From: Myxococcales bacterium
GTDB taxonomy: Bacteria; Myxococcota_A; Polyangia; Nannocystales; Nannocystaceae
Direction of reading: 5' to 3'
DNA length: 64,000 nt
Assembly (NCBI GenBank): GCA_020633335.1
Contig: JACKDU010000005.1
Span: 62,001-126,000 of the forward strand
Shown: positions 41,064-48,900 of the stretch, in pieces
Layout: each line of letters begins with the position of its first letter
Numbering within the stretch: position 1 is the stretch's first letter
The notes under the pieces: generated by a model
The model's database searches: none
What the model saw: the letters and a program-made list of their open reading frames with translations, nothing else
Told to the model about the DNA's origin: nothing
Program-made: the position numbers and the translations under genes

Positions 41064-42296
41064 ATGTCCCGTCTCGCGGTCTTCAACCACCCCGACTGGT
41101 CGGGGGGCCACCTCGTCAAGAGCGATAGCACCATCATCAACACCTTCGCCTCGCTCCTCGATCAGGCGCCGGCGGGGTGCCAGGTCCGGCTGACGGTCTC
41201 CGGCTGGGACGTCAAGGACAACGAGCTCGACAAGGAGAAGGTCTACGTCGCGGTCAAGAAGGCCCAGGCCCGGGGCTGCGACGTCAAGATGGTCCTGCCG
41301 GGGCTCTTCTACGACGACCCCGACGATCCGGATGACGCGATCCACTGGTACCAGATGAACGCGGCGTGGAAGTCGATCGCCCAGATCGACGAGCTCTTCC
41401 GGGGGAACAGCCGCCACTGGCCGGGCTCGCAGGAGCTCTGCCAGAACATCAACCACAACAAGTTCATCCTCTTCTCGCAGCTCGACTCGGGGAACGGGGC
41501 GAAGCCGAAGTGGGTGGTCGCGACCGCGAGCTGCAACTGGCGCGACCGCGATCACGTGCGGGCCAACACCCTGATGATCTTCTCGGAGGAGCGCGGCCTC
41601 TACCTCGCCTTCCTCCGCTACTGGCAGGCGCTCTGGATGGCCTCGAACAAGGCGCAGAGCGTCGCCAAGTTCCCCTTCGTCTACAAGGACGCGGCGACCA
41701 AGACGACGGCGTGGTTCATGCCGCTCCCCGACGGCTCGCCCGATCCGGTGGTCGAGCTCCTCGACTCGATCGTCACCGGCCCCGACGCGCAGGTGCTGGT
41801 GTCGATGTCGAGCTGGAGCTACAGCAGCCGCGGCAAGACGATCACCGACAAGCTGATCGCGCTGGCCAACGCCGGCTGCGACGTCCGGGTGATCGCCCAC
41901 CACGAGACCGCCTGGACCGACCCCAACCGGCCCTGGCTGGTCTGCTCGGTCGATCCCCTCGACAACGCGGTCCTCGGCGGCTACTGCGAGACCTCGCAGA
42001 CGGTGTGGGAGCGCTTCGCCAACAACCCCTACATCAAGTGGGGGAAGTCGGACAGCGTCCACTCGAAGAACATCGTGGTCAAGGCGCGGATCAAGGGGCG
42101 CGGCGACACGCCGATCAAGATCGTCCAGACGGGGGCGATCAACTTCGGCAACCCGGTGACCTACGGCGCCTGCGCGATGGCCGAGAACCTCGTGCAGATC
42201 GAGGACGACGACGAGCTCTACCAGCGCTTCGTCGACAACTGGTTCTGGCTCTGCTCGGAGTGCTGGTCGCGCTCGTCGAACAACGCCTGCGGCTAG
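41064..42296 (+). CDS. Phospholipase-D-like protein, copy 2
   Basis: This 410-residue paralogue of the gene at 34944 shares long identical blocks (HWPGSQELCQN, NHNKF, WQ-LWMA, NFGNPVTYGACAMAENL). The first half site NHNKFILF is kept. In the second, VHSKNIVVK, the Asp of HxK-x4-D is replaced by Lys, so catalysis is less certain than in copy 1. No signal peptide is present. Its promoter-proximal region holds a perfect palindrome GCGCAATTGCGC (40979-40990). The two paralogues bracket the glycolipid module. Confidence 0.8.
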   Translation: MSRLAVFNHPDWSGGHLVKSDSTIINTFASLLDQAPAGCQVRLTVSGWDVKDNELDKEKVYVAVKKAQARGCDVKMVLPGLFYDDPDDPDDAIHWYQMNAAWKSIAQIDELFRGNSRHWPGSQELCQNINHNKFILFSQLDSGNGAKPKWVVATASCNWRDRDHVRANTLMIFSEERGLYLAFLRYWQALWMASNKAQSVAKFPFVYKDAATKTTAWFMPLPDGSPDPVVELLDSIVTGPDAQVLVSMSSWSYSSRGKTITDKLIALANAGCDVRVIAHHETAWTDPNRPWLVCSVDPLDNAVLGGYCETSQTVWERFANNPYIKWGKSDSVHSKNIVVKARIKGRGDTPIKIVQTGAINFGNPVTYGACAMAENLVQIEDDDELYQRFVDNWFWLCSECWSRSSNNACG

Positions 42297-42306
42297 CGCC
42301 TGGGGA

Positions 42307-43965
42307 TCAGGCCGGGTCGTAGTCGTAGGGGAGGACCACGGTCGCCGCGCTCCCGCTGGCGACCTGGTCGAAGCGCCAGCCCCGCGCGGCGCCGCGGATG
42401 CAGGACTCGAGGCGGGGATCGATGGCGCCGAAGACCTCGGCCCGGCGGACCTTGCCCTGGCGGTTGACGCTGAGCTCGAGGTCGATCTTGCCGCGGGTGG
42501 TGCCGCGGCGCTCGGCGTCGATCCAGCAGCGGTGGATCTGGACGCGGTGGGCCTTGGCGACCGAGACGACGTGGTCGAGCGTGAGCTCGCCGTCGACCCG
42601 CGGCGGGCCGAGGCGGAGGATCCCCCGGCTCGGGCCGGCGGCGGCGCTGGAGCGCTCGGCGAGCGCGGCCTCGGGGGCGCGCTTGCGGGTGTTCGCCGCG
42701 AGGAGGGTCGGCTTGTAGTCGTCGGCCTTGAGGTCGACGACCTCCTCGGCCGTTCCGCCGCCGGTGCGGCCGGTGCCGACCAGCTCGAGGCCGCCGAAGC
42801 CCCGCATGATCGGCGCCGCGTTCTGCTGGGCGAGCCACATCGCCCGGTCCTCCTCGGTGTCGCTGAACTTGTCGCCGATGTGCTCCTCGAGGAGCGCGGT
42901 GAACTCGGCGGCGGCCTGGCCGAGGATGTCGTAGCGCTGGTCGGCGTACATCACCCCGACGTTGGCGCTGCGGCGCATCTTGGGGATCACGGAAGCGCCC
43001 CTGGGGGCGGCGATCGCCTGGCCGTCGACGATCACCTGCGGGCGCTCGCTCGGCGGCGGCGCGGGCTCCTCGGCGGCGCGGGCGGGCCCGCGGGCGCGGC
43101 TGGCCGAGGGCGGCGCCGGGAGCTCGGGGGGCGGGAGCTGGGTCGGCCGCTCGGGCGGCGTCGGCAGGCTGGCGAGCGCGCGGACGAAGCGCTCGGGCGG
43201 CGGCTCGTCGACCTCGGCCGTCCGCTCGCGGGTCCCAGCGAGGAGGAAGAGCGCGCCGAAGACCGCGAGGGAGGCGAGCTGGGCCCCGAGGTAGCGGCGG
43301 TCGACGCCCTCGCGGGGGAGCGCGAGGGCCGGGAGCGAGGCGGCCGCGCGGGCGTGGATCTCGATCGTCAGATCGTCGCGGCGCAGCGTCGCGCTCGCGC
43401 CGACCGCGAGCCGGTAGGTCCGCCAGCCGCGAGCGCGGAGCTCGGCGATCGACTCGCGGGTCGGCGGGTGGGCGTCGGTGTTGGCGTTCGCGTCGGCGTC
43501 GACGATCTCGCCGTCGAAGCCCGCGGGGAGGCGGATCACGACCGCGTCGCCGGCGACCCGCACGAGCTCGACGGCGCCGTCCGGCGCCTCGCCGGGCTCC
43601 ACCGTGAGCGGGAGATCGACGCCCGGGGCCTCGCCGACGGTGAAGCGATCGCGGCCGCCGGGCGTGCGGGCGGCGATCCCGGCGGCGATCAGCGCGGCGC
43701 CGGTGATCGTGGAGGCGAGCGCAGGCCCGGGGGCTGCGCCGACGATCCCGAGGCCGAGGCCGAGGGCGGCGATCGCCGCCCCGCCGATCCGCAGGAGACC
43801 CGTCCAGGGGTCGTCGGCGGCGGCGGTGGTGAGGTCGCGGGAGATCAGGAGGGTGGACCCGAGGCGGACGAGCACCTCCGCGGTCGCGAGCGCGGTCGCG
43901 GGCGCGGGCGCGGTCGCGGGCGCGGGCGCGGGCTGGGCGGTGGCGGTGGCCGGGGCGGGGTCCAT
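42307..43965 (-). CDS. AgmX/PglI C-terminal-domain, TonB-like membrane protein
   Basis: This 552-residue protein starts at ATG 43965. A Pro/Ala/Thr-rich start precedes two to three hydrophobic segments (LLRIGGAAIAALGLGLGIVG; ITGAALIAAGIA). A cytoplasmic or periplasmic beta domain covers ~130-220 and another helix follows (LASLAVFGALFLLAG). Then comes a Pro-rich linker (TQLPPPELPAPPSASRARGP) and a C-terminal AgmX/PglI domain ending in GSAATVVLPYDYDPA, with the conserved IHRCWIDAERRG and VNRQGKVRRAEVF. The architecture suggests an energy-transducing or gliding-related envelope protein. It is alone in its transcription unit, with an ECF-like promoter. Confidence 0.8.
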   Translation of the reverse strand: MDPAPATATAQPAPAPATAPAPATALATAEVLVRLGSTLLISRDLTTAAADDPWTGLLRIGGAAIAALGLGLGIVGAAPGPALASTITGAALIAAGIAARTPGGRDRFTVGEAPGVDLPLTVEPGEAPDGAVELVRVAGDAVVIRLPAGFDGEIVDADANANTDAHPPTRESIAELRARGWRTYRLAVGASATLRRDDLTIEIHARAAASLPALALPREGVDRRYLGAQLASLAVFGALFLLAGTRERTAEVDEPPPERFVRALASLPTPPERPTQLPPPELPAPPSASRARGPARAAEEPAPPPSERPQVIVDGQAIAAPRGASVIPKMRRSANVGVMYADQRYDILGQAAAEFTALLEEHIGDKFSDTEEDRAMWLAQQNAAPIMRGFGGLELVGTGRTGGGTAEEVVDLKADDYKPTLLAANTRKRAPEAALAERSSAAAGPSRGILRLGPPRVDGELTLDHVVSVAKAHRVQIHRCWIDAERRGTTRGKIDLELSVNRQGKVRRAEVFGAIDPRLESCIRGAARGWRFDQVASGSAATVVLPYDYDPA

Positions 43966-43973
43966 GTCGACAA

Positions 43974-43999
43974 CCACGCCGGCTGGGACGAGAAGTTCC
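43974..43999 (-). promoter_or_regulatory. ECF-sigma-like promoter of the AgmX-type gene
   Basis: On the minus strand CCCGGGAACTT with GGAAC (43999-43995), a 17-bp spacer and GTGG (43977-43974) sit directly before ATG 43965. Confidence 0.45.
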
Positions 44000-44101
44000 C
44001 GGGATTTGTGGTTTGCTCCTGGGAGGGGCGGGAGCGCGCGATTTTCGTAGGTGTCCGTGGGCCGGGGCGAGGGTGGGGGAGGGGCTGATCCCCTCCGCGG
44101 T

Positions 44102-44384
44102 CCGCGAGGTGGGAGGGCGAAGGCCTGCTCGCAGGGCGCGGAGGTGGGGGCTCGACACTCAGACAGTACTCGGGCGCCCGCCGACTTCGTCGGCGTGCAC
44201 CCTGCGTGACTCGCGTCGAGCCCCCACCTCCGCTCAGCGGCGCGTCCGGCCTTCGGAGGAGGAGAGCCGCTTGCGGGCGCCTTCACGCGGACGAGGCGTC
44301 GGCGCCTCGGGGCTCCCCTCGGACTCCGGAGGCCCGGGCTCAGCCGCCACCTTCGGCGGGGGCTGAGCCCGGGATCCGCGGGGG
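44102..44384. repeat. Structured repeat element, copy A (possible RNA)
   Basis: A ~280-bp non-coding element that is repeated at 56943-57223. Stem I: GCGGAGGTGGGGGCTCGAC (44138-44156) with its complement 44215-44233, enclosing a GCCGAC-TTC-GTCGGC hairpin. Stem II: CGTCCG (44243-44248) with CGGACG (44288-44293). Stem III: CCCCTCGGA (44315-44323) with TCCGCGGGG (44375-44383), enclosing a 13-bp hairpin (44333-44345/44361-44373). Many differences from copy B fall in paired positions on both sides. The rest of the 43966-44494 gap shows nothing else but the flanking promoters. Confidence 0.65.
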
Positions 44385-44462
44385 TGTTGCGGGGTTCGGG
44401 GTTCGGAGGGTGGAGAGGTGTGTGCGCGTGATTGCGCGGACGAGGTGTTGATGAACGGGGTT

Positions 44463-44796
44463 TCGGAGGGCGGGGGCCCTGGTATGCTCCGGCCATGCGC
44501 TGCGAGGTTTTGGTCGCTTCTCTCCTCTTGATGGGTGCTTGCGCGGGTGGCGACGATAACGCGACGGTGACGTCCGATACGGTGGGGTCGACGACCCTTG
44601 GAGGGTCGTCCAATAGTGGGAATACATCGACCAGCGCGACGGCGACGGGGGCGACGAGCACGTCGATGGGGACCGGGTCGGAGACCACGTCGTCGGCCGA
44701 AGGGGCGCCCTTCTTCATCTCGTTCTCGACGAACGTCGGGCAGATCACCGAGGGGGAGTCGGTGGTGTTCACCGCGATCGTGAGCGACCCCGACGG
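44463..44796 (+). repeat. 334-bp block identical to 45912-46245
   Basis: The promoter, signal peptide, linker and first domain of the two lipoprotein copies are identical over 334 bp (44463-44796 and 45912-46245, offset 1449). Downstream they diverge, then share sequence again at 45362-45520 / 46808-46968. It indicates tandem duplication with recent homogenisation. Confidence 0.9.
44483..44488 (+). promoter_or_regulatory. -10 hexamer TATGCT, start-proximal
   Basis: TATGCT ends 6 nt before ATG 44495; the same sequence stands before the duplicate start at 45944. Confidence 0.5.
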
Positions 44797-45388
44797 ACTT
44801 GATGATATCGCGGGAGGTACTCTCCTTACAGGAGGAGGGGGTTTCACCTACGGACCGTTTCTCTCTGCAGGGCAAGGGGGGGTCTACTCGATCACGGTTT
44901 CGTGGACTCAGATGCATCAGGTCGAACCGATCGAATTCGAGGATGGGGAGGTGAGTCGAAGCTTCCGCGCGGAGTTTTTTGACAAGGATGGAAACAAGGT
45001 TGATCAGGAGACTTCGGTCAAGCTTTCTTGCGCGGGCGGAGGGGCGTGCAGTGGGGGCTGCGTGGACTTTCAGACCGATGGGGAGAACTGCGGGGCATGC
45101 GGACTTGCCTGCACGGATGGCTGCAGTGACGCAAAGTGTCTTCCGGCCTACGGGGAATGCATCTCCCTCCGAGATGGCTTCTCTACGTGCAGTGACTACT
45201 GTGGAAGTATTGGCGAGATGTGCACGGAGGATGGTTGTGTCGATGCTACGGTACAAGGATGGAATTCCTACCCCAGCTGCGTGGCCATGGATGCGGCGCC
45301 GTTCTACTTCTCCGAGCCGTGCGACGCGGCACAGACCTGGGGCCCTGGGCGGAGTATCATCCGCTGCTGCTGCAGCGACACCAACTAG
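44495..45388 (+). CDS. Cysteine-rich lipoprotein (intact copy of a tandem pair)
   Basis: This is a 297-residue lipoprotein. The signal peptide MRCEVLVASLLLMGAC (lipobox MGAC) is followed by a ~55-residue Ser/Thr/Gly linker, a beta domain (~85-185; VGQITEGESVVFTAIVSD) with an Ig-like look, and a Cys-rich end with ~20 Cys, including GENCGACGLACTDGC and the final IIRCCCSDTN. From ~44800 the codons use noticeably more A/T at third positions than neighbouring genes. ATG 44495 is fixed by the -10 box. A degraded copy follows at 45944. Confidence 0.8.
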   Translation: MRCEVLVASLLLMGACAGGDDNATVTSDTVGSTTLGGSSNSGNTSTSATATGATSTSMGTGSETTSSAEGAPFFISFSTNVGQITEGESVVFTAIVSDPDGLDDIAGGTLLTGGGGFTYGPFLSAGQGGVYSITVSWTQMHQVEPIEFEDGEVSRSFRAEFFDKDGNKVDQETSVKLSCAGGGACSGGCVDFQTDGENCGACGLACTDGCSDAKCLPAYGECISLRDGFSTCSDYCGSIGEMCTEDGCVDATVQGWNSYPSCVAMDAAPFYFSEPCDAAQTWGPGRSIIRCCCSDTN

Positions 45389-45401
45389 CCCCACCCCAGC
45401 A

Positions 45402-45520
45402 TCACACCCCCTCCGTATGAACCTTCACCGACCCGCGCTCAGGAAAGCGCGGGTCGCTGGCCAGCCGCAAGCTCAGGTTGTCCGGCACCCGGTACACCAG
45501 CTCCCGCGTGCAGGCCTCGC
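45402..45520 (-). pseudogene. 3' fragment of the gene at 46848
   Basis: The minus strand encodes the last ~35 residues of the protein at 46848-47063 (RVPDNLSLRLASDP onward), ending at TGA 45404-45402, with a 6-nt deletion. The upstream part is unrelated sequence, so it is a remnant carried by the duplication. Confidence 0.7.
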
Positions 45521-45911
45521 GCGCGCGGCGAGGCCGCGTCCATGCAGAGGGAGCGTGCTCGCTCTGCCACTCGATATTGAGGATAGGCGCGCCGCCGAGG
45601 ACGGCGTCGACGCGGTTGGCGAGCCGCTCCGGAGGGGCGTGAACCTCGCAACCTTCGTGAAGGTGACTTTCCTTCGTCCACCCCCGACTCTCTCGGAGGG
45701 GCCATCTTCGCGTCTGCGGGGCCGGGTGCAGGCGCGGGCGTGGGCGGGTTCGGGTCGGCGGGCCTGAGCGCGAAACCGCGCTTCGCCGGCGGCGGTCCGG
45801 CAGGGGATGTAGATCTGGGGATCACCAGGCGGGGCCCGCGGGTGCGGCGCGCTCGGGGGCTGGGGGCGCGCGCCTTCAAGCGGACGTGAGGTTGATCAGC
45901 GGGAGGTCGCC
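45521..45911. other. Unassigned stretch between the duplicate units
   Basis: About 390 bp with no convincing coding bias in any frame and no match to the structured element. A short GAAGG-N7-CCTTC dyad near 45657-45675 is the only structure seen. It may be decayed sequence left at the duplication junction. Confidence 0.4.
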
Positions 45912-45943
45912 TCGGAGGGCGGGGGCCCTGGTATGCTCCGGCC

Positions 45944-46833
45944 ATGCGCTGCGAGGTTTTGGTCGCTTCTCTCCTCTTGATGGGTGCTTGCGCGGGTGGC
46001 GACGATAACGCGACGGTGACGTCCGATACGGTGGGGTCGACGACCCTTGGAGGGTCGTCCAATAGTGGGAATACATCGACCAGCGCGACGGCGACGGGGG
46101 CGACGAGCACGTCGATGGGGACCGGGTCGGAGACCACGTCGTCGGCCGAAGGGGCGCCCTTCTTCATCTCGTTCTCGACGAACGTCGGGCAGATCACCGA
46201 GGGGGAGTCGGTGGTGTTCACCGCGATCGTGAGCGACCCCGACGGTTTTGACGATATCGCAGGGGGGACGCTCTTCACCCAAGACGGGGCGTTCTCGTAT
46301 GGACCCTTCGTGTCCGCCGGCCAGGAGGGGACGTACTCGATCACGGTGTCGTGGGCCGAGGTCGATCAGGTGGCGTCGATCGAATTCGAGGACTTCGACC
46401 TGGACCGAGTCTTTCGCGCGGAGTTCTTCGACAAGGAGGGGCACAAGGTCGCCAAGGACACCGGCATCACGCTGCACTGTGACGGTGGGGGCGCGTGCGG
46501 CGGATCGTGCAAGGATTTTCAGATCGACGGGGCAACTGTGGCGCATGCGGCAATGTTTGCTCGGGAGGTTGTGGCGGTGGGGAGTGTCTGCCAATCTTTG
46601 GCGAGTGCATTGCTGAGCAGGACGGATTCGTGACGTGCGAGGACTACTGCCAAGCGGGGGCGAGCAGTGCGTCGAGGCGGGGTGCGATGGAGATACGCTC
46701 AAAGGGTATGTCATCCAACTTGATTGCTGCGCCGACGATCGGCGCCAATCACTACTCGGACCCCTGCAGCGAACCCCAGACCCTGGGGCCCGCTCGCAAC
46801 GTCATCCGCTGCTGCTGCAGCGACACCAACTAG
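45944..46833 (+). pseudogene. Frameshifted second copy of the Cys-rich lipoprotein
   Basis: The first ~195 codons align with the copy at 44495 (identical for the first ~100). A 1-nt deletion near 46530, in GACGGGGCAACTG, throws the frame, which then stops at 46631-46633. The lost Cys-rich part is still readable in another frame (GNCGACGNVCSGGCGGGECL), shifts again near 46655 at a G-run (GGEQCVEAGCDGD) and once more near 46735, before ending in RNVIRCCCSDTN. At least three shifts relative to copy 1 make it a pseudogene, unless it serves as a donor for variation. Confidence 0.8.
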
Positions 46834-46847
46834 CCCCACCCCCAGCA

Positions 46848-47063
46848 TCACACCCCCTCCGTATAAACCTTCACCGACCCGCGCTCAGGAAAGCGCGGGT
46901 CGCTGGCCAGCCGCAAGCTCAGGTTGTCCGGCACCCGGTACACCAGCACCAGCTCCCGCCGCGCGTGCACCCCACGCGCGGCGATCGCGATCCCCCGCAC
47001 CGCCCGGACCCCGAGCACCTCGCGCAGCGCCGCCTCGAGCGTCAGCCTGGAGATCGGCGTCAC
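46848..47063 (-). CDS. Short protein of unknown function, probably incomplete
   Basis: This is a 71-residue frame from GTG 47063 to TGA 46850-46848. Its sequence (LEAALREVLGVRAVRGIAI; RRELVLVYRVPDNLSLRLAS) is compact and has normal third-position GC. The same frame stays open upstream with plausible coding (ERVDLVRAHEEQLVV) but without a start codon, so the 5' end may be lost or use an unusual start. A 3' fragment of it is duplicated at 45402. No family recognised. Confidence 0.5.
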   Translation of the reverse strand: MTPISRLTLEAALREVLGVRAVRGIAIAARGVHARRELVLVYRVPDNLSLRLASDPRFPERGSVKVYTEGV

Positions 47064-47219
47064 GACCAGCTGCTCTTCGTGCGCACGGACGAGGTCGACG
47101 CGCTCCTCAGCTGGCGCACAGGCGCGTGAGCCGCGACGGATCGTTTGGGGTCATCGACGTCGCAAGCTCCCGCGAGCCCGTCAACCCACAGACCTGTCCC
47201 AGCAGACAGACCCTCCCCC

Positions 47220-47885
47220 CTAGCGGAGCAAGAACCCAACAAACGCCCCAACCTGAGGCACCGGCGCCGTCTCGAGCGAAGCCGCGTTCCAGCCGACCCG
47301 CGCCTTGCCGCCGACGACCCCGACCAGGCGCCGCCGCTCCGGATGCCGGAAGATGTAGCCGAGCTGCCCCTCGACCTCGGCGACCGAGGGCCGCCAGATC
47401 GACGGCCGCTCGGGGAGGAACCACCCCGCGAAGATCGCGATCCCGCCGCCGACCGCCGCGTAGAGGCGCGGGTGGACGCCGCCGAAGGAGACCGCCATCA
47501 GGTGGTGGCGGTGGGTGAGGGCCGAGAGGTAGTAGCGGTCGGCGCCGCCGATCGAGATCCCGAGCTGGTAGCCGAAGGCCCAGCGCCGGTTCTCGCGGGT
47601 CGGCCCGAGGCTCGAGAGGGCGTGGCCGAGGAAGATCCCGACCTCGCCCGAGGGGATCTTGTTGAGGCCCATGGCGAGGCCGTAGTGGTTGGTGAGGACG
47701 AGGTGCTTGCCCGCGGGGACCGGCTTCTTCGGGGCCGCGCGGCTGCTCGCCGCGACCTCGGCCGGGGCGATCTGCGCGTCCACGGGCCCGGACGCGCCCA
47801 CGCCCGCGCTCGCGCTCGCGTTCGCGTCCGCGGGCACGGGCCCGAGCGCGAGGAGGGCAGCCACACCGAGCGACGCGGGGATCAT
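47220..47885 (-). CDS. Exported protein, probable outer-membrane beta protein
   Basis: This 221-residue protein starts at ATG 47885, overlapping the stop of the upstream gene (ATGA). It has a signal peptide (MIPASLGVAALLALGPVPADA), an Ala/Ser-rich stretch, then alternating Gly/aromatic strands (HYGLAMGLNKIPSGEVGIFL; RLYAAVGGGIAIFAGWFL) and a closing GAFVGFLLR, which resembles a small outer-membrane barrel. No specific family. It is co-translated with the MYXO-CTERM-like gene before it. Confidence 0.7.
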   Translation of the reverse strand: MIPASLGVAALLALGPVPADANASASAGVGASGPVDAQIAPAEVAASSRAAPKKPVPAGKHLVLTNHYGLAMGLNKIPSGEVGIFLGHALSSLGPTRENRRWAFGYQLGISIGGADRYYLSALTHRHHLMAVSFGGVHPRLYAAVGGGIAIFAGWFLPERPSIWRPSVAEVEGQLGYIFRHPERRRLVGVVGGKARVGWNAASLETAPVPQVGAFVGFLLR

Positions 47886-48811
47886 CGCCGGCCCTCCTGC
47901 GCGCCCCGGGTCGCCGCGCGCCGTCGTCGACGGGTCGCCAGCCGCAGGCCGAGGAGCGGCGCGAGGAGCCAGAGCGCGAAGCCGCCGCCGCTGGCGGCGA
48001 TCCTGCACGGGATCAAGATCCGCTCCTCGTCGATCTCCTCGGCCGGGATCACCAGGCGGGGCCCGCGGACGCCGTCGGCCGCGACCGCGGTGACCACCAC
48101 CCCGCCCTCGCCCCACGGGAGGTGGTTCAAGCTACCGGCGACCACCAGCCAGAGATCCCCGTCGTAGAGCACCTCGAGGGAGCCGCCGTCGGCGAGGAAG
48201 GCGTCGATCTCCGGATCGCTCGGGTACTCGACCTCGAGGTAGAGCGGATCGTCGCCGCAGCAGGTGTCGTCGCGCCGCCGGAGGTGGGCGTGGACGAAGG
48301 CGAGATCGGGGGGCGGGAGCGAGGCGGCGGCGCTCTCCTTGGTCGCCAGCCGGAGCATGTCGAGCGGCCGCGGCACGTCGCTGCCGTCGAACCACGCGGC
48401 GGAGATCGGCGAGCCCGCGCACTTGAGCGTGTAGGTGGTGTCGGGGAGGAGCGGGCGCTCGGGGAGGAGGTGGAGGAGGTGGTCGCGCTCCTGGGCGACG
48501 CAGGCCTCCTCGATCCCGTGGATCCCGACCGCGAGGGCGTCGGCCTCGCTCTCGAGGACGCACTCGACGGCCTCGGTCGGCCGCTCGCAGCGGCCGAAGA
48601 ACCATGGCCGCGCGTCGATCGGCACCCTTCGTTCGGCGAGGACGGCGAGCGGGCTGTAGAGGTTCTGGAAGGCCGTGCTCTTGCGGCCGCAGATCTCCTC
48701 GATGGGGGGATTCGGGTCGGCGGCCGCCCCTCGAGTCGGCAGGAGGCCGACGAGCGCGAGCGCGAGGCCGGCGAGCGGTGCGAGCGAGGTGCGCGAGCGG
48801 AGGGGCGACAT
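47882..48811 (-). CDS. Exported protein with MYXO-CTERM-like sorting tail
   Basis: This 309-residue protein has a signal peptide (MSPLRSRTSLAPLAGLALAL... cleaved near GAAA), a Cys-containing N-terminal domain (EEICGRKSTAFQNL) and beta-rich middle. The C-terminus is a Cys (ILIPCRIAASGGG), a hydrophobic helix (FALWLLAPLLGLRLA) and Arg-rich end, the layout of MYXO-CTERM sorting signals. This would anchor it at the cell surface. ATG 48811; its stop overlaps the next gene. It heads a two-gene operon. Confidence 0.75.
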   Translation of the reverse strand: MSPLRSRTSLAPLAGLALALVGLLPTRGAAADPNPPIEEICGRKSTAFQNLYSPLAVLAERRVPIDARPWFFGRCERPTEAVECVLESEADALAVGIHGIEEACVAQERDHLLHLLPERPLLPDTTYTLKCAGSPISAAWFDGSDVPRPLDMLRLATKESAAASLPPPDLAFVHAHLRRRDDTCCGDDPLYLEVEYPSDPEIDAFLADGGSLEVLYDGDLWLVVAGSLNHLPWGEGGVVVTAVAADGVRGPRLVIPAEEIDEERILIPCRIAASGGGFALWLLAPLLGLRLATRRRRRAATRGAQEGRR

Positions 48812-48900
48812 TGCCGAAGGGACATCATCCTAGCGGACGTCGCCCCGCGCGGTCGCCGCGGCGCAAGGATCGCCGGCACCCTGCGCCCGCGACAGGCAGC

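Noticed and set aside
44165..44200. GCCGAC-TTC-GTCGGC repeats as part of a CRISPR or integron array
   Set aside because: Only two copies 12.8 kb apart, no regular spacers, no cas or integrase genes.
45439..46344. 301-codon minus-strand frame across the duplicated lipoprotein
   Set aside because: Runs through the antisense of the lipoprotein 5' block and non-coding spacer; no family, no start signal.
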